The notes under the pieces: generated by a model
Told to the model about the DNA's origin: nothing
The model's input: only the letters and a program-made list of their open reading frames with translations
The model's database searches: none
Part shown: positions 16,976 to 24,141 of the stretch, in pieces
Layout: each line of letters starts with the position of its first letter
How positions within the stretch are numbered: the stretch's first letter is position 1
From: Beijerinckiaceae bacterium
GTDB lineage: Bacteria > Pseudomonadota > Alphaproteobacteria > Rhizobiales > Beijerinckiaceae
Direction: 5' to 3'
NCBI GenBank assembly: GCA_021324915.1
Contig: JAJPIC010000007.1
Span: 1 to 64,000, forward strand
DNA length: 64,000 bases
Position numbers and translations under genes: made by a program

Positions 16976-17584
16976 TTACCGCTTGATGGCGCTCGCCTGG
17001 GCGCGGCCCGCGAGCCGCAGGAGATCATCCTGCGTATCGATGTCGGATGTCACCGCTTCGTCCTCGATGGCGCATTCGACGACATCGGCGCCGAGAATCT
17101 CGCGCGCGCCGCAATCGCCTTCGAGCGCGCCGAGCGCACCGAAAAGCCTGCTTCCGAGGAGCACGGGATTGCCGCGCCGGCCGCCATAGACCGGCACCGC
17201 CGCGCGAGGTGCGCCCGCGTTCGCGAAGGCTTCGATCAGTCGATCGATCACGCGCGGCGAAATCCGCGGCATGTCGGCGAGGAGCACGATGGCGCCGTCC
17301 ACGTCCTGTGACAGGCCGGCGAAGCCAGCGCGCAAGGAATGCGCCAAGCCCTTCGTAAAATCGGCAGAGTGAACAATCTCGACGTCGAGGCCGGCGAGCG
17401 CCGCGCATGTTCTCTCGGCCGCATGGCCGACGACCACGAGCACAGGGCGAGCTTGCGAGGCAAGCGCCGCCTCGGCGACGTGGCGGACGAGCGGTTTGCC
17501 GTCGAGCTCGGCAGTGACCTTGGGCTCTTCCCCAAATCGCGTCGAGCGGCCGGCGGCGAGAATAACCGCCGCGATGCGGCTCAA
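16976..17584 (-). CDS. MocA-like molybdenum cofactor nucleotidyltransferase
   Basis: A 202-residue NTP-transferase. The N-terminal 'IAAVILAAGRSTRFGEEPK' is the nucleotide-binding signature, and 'IVLLADMPRIS' and 'VPVYGGRRGNPVLLG' match the MocA/MobA group that attaches CMP (or GMP) to molybdopterin. It starts at a TTG that overlaps the stop of the XdhC gene (TTGA), so it is coupled to two XdhC-type genes. This pairing argues for maturation of a xanthine-oxidase-family enzyme using the CMP cofactor form. No such enzyme is encoded in the window. Confidence 0.8.
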   Translation of the reverse strand: MSRIAAVILAAGRSTRFGEEPKVTAELDGKPLVRHVAEAALASQARPVLVVVGHAAERTCAALAGLDVEIVHSADFTKGLAHSLRAGFAGLSQDVDGAIVLLADMPRISPRVIDRLIEAFANAGAPRAAVPVYGGRRGNPVLLGSRLFGALGALEGDCGAREILGADVVECAIEDEAVTSDIDTQDDLLRLAGRAQASAIKR

Positions 17585-18276
17585 GCGGCTTGCTCCGCGC
17601 GCAGCGGCTTTCGCCGCCGCGCCGCGATGATTTCGGCGAGAATGGAAACCGCGATCTCGGCCGGGCTCGCCGCGCCGATGTCGAGACCGATCGGGGCATG
17701 AATCCGGGCAAGATCGCTCTCGGCAATACCGGCGGCCCGCAGCCGCTCCAGCCGTTTCGCATGCGTTTTGCGCGAGCCGAGCGCGCCGATATAGAAACAT
17801 TGCGCGCCGAGCGCCGCGCTTATGCCCGGGTCATCGATCCGCGGCTCGTGAGCAAGCAGAACCATCGCCGTATAGGGGTCGAGCCCCAAGCCGGGAAGCA
17901 CGTCTTGCGGCCATTCGGCGATCACCTCGCATCCGGGAAACCGCTCGGGCGCTGCGAAAGCGCTGCGCGGATCGATAATGACGGAATTAAAGCCGAGGAA
18001 GTGCGCCATGGGCGCGAGCGCTTGCGCGATATGGGCGGCGCCGAGAATGAGAAGGCGGATCGGCGGAACCTGCACGAGGGCAAAGAGGCTGCCGCCGCCA
18101 ACAAGACCGCTGCGTCCCAGTCTCAGCAGGTTTTCGAGCTCTTCACGCAGCGGTTCGCGAGAAATCTCGGCGGGTCGCACCAATCGTTGCGCGCCGCTGG
18201 CGAGATAGGTCAAAAGAATTGTGGCGCGACGGGCGGCACGTTCGGCATTGAGCGCGGCAAGCAGATCGCTTCGCAT
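17581..18276 (-). CDS. XdhC family protein, C-terminal Rossmann part
   Basis: A 231-residue protein. After a short N-terminal segment it carries the Rossmann domain typical of XdhC/CoxI C-termini ('PPIRLLILGAAHIAQALAPM', 'SVIIDPRSAFAAPERFPG', 'YIGALGSRKTHAKRLERL', 'IHAPIGLDIGAASPAEIAVS'). It acts in insertion and sulfuration of the molybdenum cofactor of xanthine-dehydrogenase-like enzymes. The ATG overlaps the stop of the N-terminal-type XdhC gene, and its own stop overlaps the MocA-like gene. The usual one-piece XdhC is thus split into two consecutive genes here. Confidence 0.85.
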   Translation of the reverse strand: MRSDLLAALNAERAARRATILLTYLASGAQRLVRPAEISREPLREELENLLRLGRSGLVGGGSLFALVQVPPIRLLILGAAHIAQALAPMAHFLGFNSVIIDPRSAFAAPERFPGCEVIAEWPQDVLPGLGLDPYTAMVLLAHEPRIDDPGISAALGAQCFYIGALGSRKTHAKRLERLRAAGIAESDLARIHAPIGLDIGAASPAEIAVSILAEIIAARRRKPLRAEQAA

Positions 18277-18629
18277 CAATCGACTCGTTCGACATAGACC
18301 TTGATCCGGCCGCCGCAGGAGAGGCCGGCTTTCCAGGCCGTCTCGTCGGCGACGCCGAATTCGAGCAGGCGGGGCACACCCGTCTCGATAACCTCCAGAG
18401 CTTCGCTCACGACCTCCGACTCGACACAACCGCCGGAAACCGAGCCGAGAAAGGCGGCTTCGCCATCGACAAGGAGATGGCTGCCGGCCGGCCGCGGCGC
18501 CGAGCCCCAGGTCTCGATCACGGTTGCGATCGCCACCTTGCGTCCGGCCGTTCGCCATTCCTGCGCGGCCCGCAGAACGTCTTCGTCCGATGCGATCATG
18601 CGTGGCTCCATTTCCGGATGAGACAACAT
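18276..18629 (-). CDS. XdhC/CoxI N-terminal domain protein
   Basis: A 117-residue protein equal to the N-terminal XdhC_CoxI domain: 'AAQEWRTAGRKVAIATVIET', 'SAPRPAGSHLLVDGEAAFLG', then the family hallmark 'SVSGGCVESEV' and 'SCGGRIKVYVE'. The conserved Cys is thought to take part in cofactor handling. It is the first gene of a three-gene operon with 1- to 4-base overlaps. A start at an internal Met (MEPRM or MIAS) is possible. Confidence 0.85.
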   Translation of the reverse strand: MLSHPEMEPRMIASDEDVLRAAQEWRTAGRKVAIATVIETWGSAPRPAGSHLLVDGEAAFLGSVSGGCVESEVVSEALEVIETGVPRLLEFGVADETAWKAGLSCGGRIKVYVERVD

Positions 18630-18650
18630 GACGAGCTCCTTCGTGCAAGG

Positions 18651-18687
18651 GCAGAAAGAAACCGGCGGCCCCGAAGGAGGCCGCCGG
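18651..18687 (-). terminator. Intrinsic terminator of the His/Gly-rich gene (minus strand)
   Basis: A 9-bp GC-only stem (CCGGCGGCC at 18662-18670 with GGCCGCCGG at 18679-18687) and an 8-nt loop. Reading the minus strand, TTTCTTTCTGCC follows the stem. It lies about 40 bases past the stop of the exported His/Gly-rich gene and before the xdhC operon. Confidence 0.7.
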
Positions 18688-18729
18688 CCTGGGAGGAAGC
18701 CGCACGAGGGCGGCGTCCAAAATCAACGA

Positions 18730-19215
18730 TTAGTGGCGTCCGTGGCCTCCGTGACCGCCCATACCTCCGTGGCCGCCCATGTGACCGCCCATGTGGCCGC
18801 CGCCCATGTGGCCGCCCATGTGCCCACCCATGTGGCCGCCCATGTGCCCGCGGAAACCTCCGTGGAAGCCGCCGTGCCAATGACCGCCGCCGTGCCAACC
18901 CCGGTGCCATCCACCGTGCCAACCGCCGCGCCAGCCCCGGCCATGCCAGCGCCAGCCATGCCAGCCCCAGCCGCCTCCCCAGCCAAATCCGCGCCGCCAG
19001 CCATAGCCGCACCAGTACCAGCCCGGGCCATGCCAGCCGGCCGGATACCAACAATAGCGCCGGCCGCCCCAGATATATTGGGTCTTCTCGATATTGCTAA
19101 GGTTGGCCGCCGCTTGGGCAACTGGCGCCTGGTTGGCGATCGGCGCTGCATGGGCGAGCGGTACGACCGAAGCCGCCGCGATTGTCGCTGCCGTCAGTGT
19201 TGCGAGAATACGCAC
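18730..19215 (-). CDS. Exported His/Gly/Trp-rich repeat protein
   Basis: A 161-residue product from a GTG start with GGAGG seven bases upstream. A signal peptide ends at 'PLAHA|APIANQ'. A short linker is followed by 'YIWGGRRYCWYPAGWHGPGW' and then a domain almost wholly of Gly, His, Trp and Arg, ending in six HMGG-type repeats between about residues 122 and 148. Relatives are common as exported proteins of unknown role in Methylobacterium-like bacteria. The density of His suggests metal (Ni, Cu, Zn) binding in the periplasm, but this is composition-based. The frame opens 47 codons further upstream without a ribosome site; I reject that extension. Confidence 0.75.
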   Translation of the reverse strand: MRILATLTAATIAAASVVPLAHAAPIANQAPVAQAAANLSNIEKTQYIWGGRRYCWYPAGWHGPGWYWCGYGWRRGFGWGGGWGWHGWRWHGRGWRGGWHGGWHRGWHGGGHWHGGFHGGFRGHMGGHMGGHMGGHMGGGHMGGHMGGHGGMGGHGGHGRH

Positions 19216-19525
19216 GTTAATCCTCCAACTTGAAATGCAACTCTCTTGAGCAAGAGCCTGCTTGTCGTTGCGTGTATTGCGATGGAAGCTTGCGCAGCCG
19301 CCGCAATCTCCAACACTCGTTAATAGAATTTGTTGCCTGAATGGATGATGAAGCAAATAGATCAGTCGCTAAGGACGCGTCCTTGACGTGACCATATATA
19401 AGAGATCTACAACGCGCCGGCTCTTGAACAGTTCCTATGAACGAATGTCATGAACGGATATTCAGAGCCGCGCAGATGAATTGAAGGAGGGCGTTCCCTT
19501 TTCGGGAATTTCTTCGGATGGGCCG
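19216..19525. other. Divergent intergenic region between exported protein gene and nadE
   Basis: A 310-base gap holding the upstream regions of two divergent genes. Visible elements are a 6-2-6 inverted repeat CTCTTG-AG-CAAGAG at 19243-19256 in the leader of the exported protein, and a 14-bp perfect palindrome at 19371-19384. An AGGAGG-like stretch at 19485-19490 is too far from the chosen nadE ATG (36 bases) to be its ribosome site; it precedes a TTG-started extension by nothing useful. No coding sequence is supported. Confidence 0.5.
19371..19384. promoter_or_regulatory. 14-bp perfect palindrome, candidate operator
   Basis: AAGGACGCGTCCTT is self-complementary over all 14 bases and lies between two divergent genes, about 155 bases from each start. 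It is followed by TTGACG and an AT-rich TATATA stretch. Position and symmetry fit a dimeric regulator site; no regulator gene is adjacent. Confidence 0.35.
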
Positions 19526-21601
19526 ATGAGCTTTCGATCGATCTACCGCCATGGGTTCGCCCGCGTGGCCGCCTCGACGACCCGTTGCCGTCTGGCCGAT
19601 CCGGCCGCCAACGCGGAGGAGATCTTGCGCGTGCTCAAGACCTTGCATGAAAGATCGGTGGCGCTCGCCGTTTTTCCGGAATTGGCGCTTTCGGGCTATG
19701 CCATCGACGACCTTCTCTTCCAGGACGCGGTCCAAGAGGGCGTCGAGGCGGCAATCGATCGGCTCCTCGCCGCTTCCGAGAGCTTGATGCCTTTGATCTT
19801 GGTCGGTGCGCCGCTGCGCCAGAGGGGCAGGCTTTATAATTGCGCGCTCGCCATCCATCGCGGCCGCCTGCTTGGCGTCGTGCCGAAGGTGCATTTGCCC
19901 GATTACCGCGAATTCTACGAGCCGCGCCATTTCGCTTCCGGTGCGCTGGTCGAAGGCGAGGAGATCAGCGTCGGGCGGCTGAGGGCGCCCTTCGGTCGTG
20001 ATCTGTTGTTCGCTGCGCAGGATGTCCCCGGCCTTATCGTGCACGCCGAGGTGTGCGAGGATCTTTGGGTCCCCATACCGCCGAGTTCGAAGGCGGCGCT
20101 CGCCGGCGCAACCGTGCTCGCCAATCTCTCCGCCAGCAATATCACGATCGGCAAGGCCGATATGCGCCGGCTGCTGTGCCAATCGCAGTCGGCACGCTGC
20201 TTGGCCGCCTATCTCTATTCGGCGGCCGGCACCGGCGAATCGAGCACCGATCTCGCCTGGGATGGGCAGACGACCATTGTCGAGAACGGCGTCATCTTGG
20301 CGGAATCGCCTCGCTTTCCCGAGGGCGGACAATATGCGATCGCCGACATCGACCTCGATCTTTTGCTTCAGGAGCGCTTGCGCCAGGGCACGTTCGACGA
20401 CAACCGGCGGGCAAGCGGCATCGATTCAAAAGCCTTTCGCACGATAGCTTTCAGCCTCGAGCCGCCGCCCGGCGATGTCGGCTTCGAGCGGACGATCGAA
20501 CGCTTTCCCTTCGTGCCTTCCAATCGCGAAAGGTTGGCGCAGGATTGTTATGAGGCCTACAACATCCAGGTCACCGCCCTCGAACAGCGCCTCGCCGCGA
20601 CCGGAATTTCGAAAGTCGTCATCGGCGTGTCGGGCGGCCTCGATTCGACCCACGCCCTGATTGTCGCGGCCAAAGCCATGGACCGGCTCGGCAAGTCGCG
20701 CCGCAATATTCTCGCCTATACGATGCCGGGTTTCGCCACGAGCGCGGCGACCAAGGCCAATGCATTTGCGCTGATGAAGGCGCTCGGCGTCACCGCAGGA
20801 GAGCTCGACATCCGGCCGGCCGCCCGGCAGATGCTCGCCGATCTCGGCCATCCCTTCGCCAAAGGCGAAAACCTGTTCGACGTGACGTTCGAGAATGTCC
20901 AGGCGGGGCTGCGCACGGATTATCTCTTCCGGCTCGCCAATATGAATAGCGCACTCGTCCTTGGAACCGGCGATCTGTCGGAGCTGGCGCTCGGCTGGTG
21001 CACCTATGGCGTCGGTGATCAGATGTCGCATTACGCCATCAATTCGGGTGTCCCGAAGACCTTGATCCAGCATCTGATTCGCTGGTGTATCACCGCGAGG
21101 CAATATGCGCCCGAGGTGCTTTCGACCCTGGCCGCCATTCTCGACAGCGAGATCTCGCCCGAACTCGTCCCAGCTGGCACCGACGGGTCCGCGCAAAGCA
21201 CGGAGGCGGTGATCGGCCCCTATGAGCTCCAGGATTTCAACCTCTATTATTTTCTGCGGCACGGCTTTCGGCCAGCAAAAATAGCCTTTCTTGCGCTCGC
21301 CGCGTGGGGCGACAAAGCCGCCGGAGACTGGCCTCAGGATATCCCGAAGGAACGCCGCCACGCTTACGATCTGCGCGAAATTCGCCATTGGCTCGAAGTC
21401 TTCATCCTGCGCTTTTTCGCCATGAGCCAATTTAAGCGCTCCGCCTTGCCGAACGGGCCGAAAGTAGTGGCCGGCGGCTCGCTGTCTCCGCGCAGCGATT
21501 GGCGCGCACCTTCCGACAGCAGCGCGAAGGTTTGGCTCGAGGACCTTGCGCAAAACGCGCCGGCCGATCCGGCCGACGCAAACCAAGCAGTTGATAAATA
21601 A
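19526..21601 (+). CDS. nadE: Glutamine-dependent NAD+ synthetase
   Basis: A 691-residue two-domain enzyme making NAD from nicotinate adenine dinucleotide, ATP and glutamine. The N-terminal nitrilase-type glutaminase has its Glu-Lys-Cys triad at Glu52 ('[10 protein letters not shown]'), Lys121 ('[13 protein letters not shown]') and Cys177 ('HAEVCEDLW'). The C-terminal ATP-pyrophosphatase carries 'SGGLDST' at 369-375. This is the ~680-residue Mycobacterium-type form and not the short ammonia-only NadE. The ATG giving '[15 protein letters not shown]' fits the family; the frame is open 15 codons further to a TTG. Monocistronic. Confidence 0.95.
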   Translation: MSFRSIYRHGFARVAASTTRCRLADPAANAEEILRVLKTLHERSVALAVFPELALSGYAIDDLLFQDAVQEGVEAAIDRLLAASESLMPLILVGAPLRQRGRLYNCALAIHRGRLLGVVPKVHLPDYREFYEPRHFASGALVEGEEISVGRLRAPFGRDLLFAAQDVPGLIVHAEVCEDLWVPIPPSSKAALAGATVLANLSASNITIGKADMRRLLCQSQSARCLAAYLYSAAGTGESSTDLAWDGQTTIVENGVILAESPRFPEGGQYAIADIDLDLLLQERLRQGTFDDNRRASGIDSKAFRTIAFSLEPPPGDVGFERTIERFPFVPSNRERLAQDCYEAYNIQVTALEQRLAATGISKVVIGVSGGLDSTHALIVAAKAMDRLGKSRRNILAYTMPGFATSAATKANAFALMKALGVTAGELDIRPAARQMLADLGHPFAKGENLFDVTFENVQAGLRTDYLFRLANMNSALVLGTGDLSELALGWCTYGVGDQMSHYAINSGVPKTLIQHLIRWCITARQYAPEVLSTLAAILDSEISPELVPAGTDGSAQSTEAVIGPYELQDFNLYYFLRHGFRPAKIAFLALAAWGDKAAGDWPQDIPKERRHAYDLREIRHWLEVFILRFFAMSQFKRSALPNGPKVVAGGSLSPRSDWRAPSDSSAKVWLEDLAQNAPADPADANQAVDK

Positions 21602-21845
21602 AGCTTTTTCTCAAGACTCGGAGCGACTCATCGGCATTTTCAGAGCGCCGCATGTCTTCTGCGTGCGAAGTCTTTTCGATGCGCCATGCGCACCGGCCAT
21701 TGCTGCGCGATCGACATGTTCAACATGATTGGTGAGGCCGCGCTTTCTTCACGCGTAACTCTTGCAGCTTGAAAAGTGCGAACTGGTCTAGCAATCCGCA
21801 CGCAAGCTGGAATAGATTAGCGCAAATGTTTATCAGGGGTACGAG

Positions 21846-23177
21846 ATGACCGAGATGATCATAGCGGGTGAACCGTTCAATATGATCGTCGAAGGCGACG
21901 CGAATGCTCCGGTGATCGTGCTGTCGCACGCTGTCGGCGCCGATCTTCATGAATTCGACCATCTGGTTCCGAAGCTCAAACAGCATTTCCGCGTCGTGCG
22001 CTACGACTCGCGCGGGCTCGGCGACAGCGTCGTGAGCCAGGGGCCTTACTCGATCAGTCAGCTCGGCCATGATGCGCTCGCAATCCTCGACGCCTTGCGG
22101 CTCGAGAAGGTGAACTGGGTCGGCCATTCGGAGGGCGGAATGGTCGGTCTCTGGCTGATGATCCAGGCGCCGGAACGCATCGATCGCGCCATCCTCGCCA
22201 ACACGGCGGCGCAGATCGGCGGCGCCGAGGTCTGGAACGAGCGAATCAGGATCGTGCAGGAGAAGGGGATGGAAGGCCTCGTTCCGACCATTCTCGAGAA
22301 TTGGTTCACCCGGCATTTCCGTGAACGGCATCCGCAAGAGGTCGCGCGTTTCGAGGATGCGCTCAACGCGACGATGCCCCAAGCCTATGCGGCGCATTGC
22401 GCGGCGGTTCGCGACGCCGACTTGCGTGCCGGGCTGCAAACGATTCCTCATCCGGTACTGGTGATCGTCGGGCGCCACGATCCGGTGACGCCGCCGGGGG
22501 TCGGCGCGCTCGTCGCCAGCACCATTCCCGGTGGCAAGCTCCTGACACTCGAAGCCGCGCATCTGTCGCCTGTGGAAGCGGCCGAGGCTTTCAATCAAGC
22601 AGTGATCGAATTTTTGACGGGCGGAGCGGAGAAGACCATGGAAACGCAGGAAACCAGGATAGAAGGGGACGAGGAAGAGAAGATGGTGCCGACGGAACCG
22701 TCGGAGCCTATGGAAGAGGAGCATCACAAGCCGAGGCCGCCGCGCGCCCCCCGCGCGCCGCGTCCGAAGCCTGAGCCGGTCATGGCCGATGAGGCCGAGC
22801 CGGAGGCCGCTCCAATCTCGCCGTGGGAAGAAGAGCGCACAGCGCGGCCGGCGCGCGCGGCTCCGCGCAAGCGCCCGAGAAAGGCTGCCGCGAAAAAAGC
22901 CGCTGCGAAAAAAACGGCGCGGAAAGCTGCCGCCAGAAAGCCGGCACGCAAGGCCGCCGCCAAGCGAGGCGCTGCCAAAAGAGGGGCGGCGAAGAGAGGG
23001 GCTGTGAAGAGGAGCGCGGCGCGGCGGCCGGTGAAAAAGGCGGCGCGCAAAGCCGCCCGCAAAACCGTGGCGAAGAAAGGCGCGCGCAAGACTGCGGCGA
23101 AGCGGGCCGTCAAGAAGGCTTCGCGCAAGTCGGCAGGACGGCGCCCGGCGGCTCGGCGGGGAGCGCGCAGACGCTGA
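21846..23177 (+). CDS. Alpha/beta hydrolase fused to histone-H1-like basic tail
   Basis: Residues 1-260 are a complete alpha/beta hydrolase of the enol-lactonase-like (PcaD) group, with Ser95 in 'GHSEGG', Asp212 in 'GRHDPVTPP' and His239 in 'EAAHLSP'. Residues 270-330 form an acidic, Pro-rich linker. Residues 335-443 are almost only Lys, Ala and Arg ('KKAAAKKTARKAAARK'-type repeats), like the tails of bacterial H1-like and PhaF-type DNA-binding proteins. The reading frame is continuous with no frameshift sign. The hydrolase substrate is unknown; no protocatechuate genes are nearby. The tail should bind DNA or another polyanion. Confidence 0.8.
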   Translation: MTEMIIAGEPFNMIVEGDANAPVIVLSHAVGADLHEFDHLVPKLKQHFRVVRYDSRGLGDSVVSQGPYSISQLGHDALAILDALRLEKVNWVGHSEGGMVGLWLMIQAPERIDRAILANTAAQIGGAEVWNERIRIVQEKGMEGLVPTILENWFTRHFRERHPQEVARFEDALNATMPQAYAAHCAAVRDADLRAGLQTIPHPVLVIVGRHDPVTPPGVGALVASTIPGGKLLTLEAAHLSPVEAAEAFNQAVIEFLTGGAEKTMETQETRIEGDEEEKMVPTEPSEPMEEEHHKPRPPRAPRAPRPKPEPVMADEAEPEAAPISPWEEERTARPARAAPRKRPRKAAAKKAAAKKTARKAAARKPARKAAAKRGAAKRGAAKRGAVKRSAARRPVKKAARKAARKTVAKKGARKTAAKRAVKKASRKSAGRRPAARRGARRR

Positions 23178-23202
23178 TCGCTCGCGCTCGCTCAATCCGG
23201 AT

Positions 23203-24141
23203 CTATGATCCGGGCTTGAGCTTGCGAAGCACCGCCGCCAGAGGGTCGGTGGTCCACGCCTGCGTTACGAAATCCTGGTGCGGAACATCGCCTACCGCGA
23301 GGAAGGCGATGCTGCCGCGCCGAAGGCTTCGTGGCAAGCCCGAAACGAAATCGATATTCGCCGCTTCGAGCTTCTGCTGAAGCGAGGCATTCTCCGCCGC
23401 GCTCGAGAGCGAATAGGCGCTGAAGAAAAAGCCTTGTCGCTTCGCGATCCAGTCGGCGAACGTATCGCTCTCGCCGTAAAGCGCGTCGAGAAGGACGACG
23501 CCGGCGAGTCTTCCGTCCGCCCCGCCGACCGAAAGCGCCGCCGACGCCGGCATATAGCCCCCGCTATAGGCTACGATAACCACCGGCATGCGGTAAAAGA
23601 AGGCGCGGCTTCGACGATTGCCGTAAAGCCGGGCGAGATGTTCGGCGGCCTCGTCGAGAAATTGGGCGAAGCGGTGCGGTTCCCAAAAAGTGCCGGCACT
23701 CGAATCGAGCGCGTCGACCGCGAATTGCGGCGCAACCAGCACCGCGTTCAAACGCGATTCCACAAGCTGCTCAGGAACCCTTTGGCGCGCGACGACGTCG
23801 CGGGCGAGCAGCACCTTGTTGCCATGCAGGAAAACGATGAGAAAAGCCGGGCGCCGCGGATTGAATTGCGGCGGAATCGCCAAAAGCACATGCCGATCGC
23901 TATAGGTCTCGTCTTCCCAATAGATGCCGCCGCGCGGCGAAGTGTGGCCGCGGCGCGTTCCGTCCATCGTGTCGAGAAAGGGCTTGCCGCTCTCGGGCAC
24001 AATACCGTCATAGGGGAAAGGCGAGGTCGCAAAGCTGACGAGCCGCAAGCGGCAGCCGGCGGCGAGCGCAGCGCCCGCCCATCCAATCAGGATGATGGCG
24101 AGGAGGGCGCCGCATTTTGCAAGATCAGACCTGCGCTTCAT
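23203..24141 (-). CDS. Exported alpha/beta-hydrolase-fold protein
   Basis: About 312 residues from the ATG giving 'MKRRSDLAKCGALLAI', with a signal peptide ending near 'AGAALAAGC'. 'LIVFLHGNKVLLARDVV' looks like the oxyanion strand-turn, and 'VVIVAYSGGYMPASA' is a nucleophile elbow with Ser in YSGG, so a periplasmic esterase or peptidase-like role is possible. A late His ('DVPHQDFVTQAW') could complete the triad. Its start overlaps the end of the membrane spermidine-synthase-like gene by 17 bases, so the two are coupled. Confidence 0.65.
   Translation of the reverse strand: MKRRSDLAKCGALLAIILIGWAGAALAAGCRLRLVSFATSPFPYDGIVPESGKPFLDTMDGTRRGHTSPRGGIYWEDETYSDRHVLLAIPPQFNPRRPAFLIVFLHGNKVLLARDVVARQRVPEQLVESRLNAVLVAPQFAVDALDSSAGTFWEPHRFAQFLDEAAEHLARLYGNRRSRAFFYRMPVVIVAYSGGYMPASAALSVGGADGRLAGVVLLDALYGESDTFADWIAKRQGFFFSAYSLSSAAENASLQQKLEAANIDFVSGLPRSLRRGSIAFLAVGDVPHQDFVTQAWTTDPLAAVLRKLKPGS

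Noticed and set aside
23197-23213. CCGGATC-TAT-GATCCGG hairpin as a terminator
   Set aside because: Seven-bp stem with a 3-base loop and no T run, and it covers the stop codon of the exported hydrolase; not enough to call.
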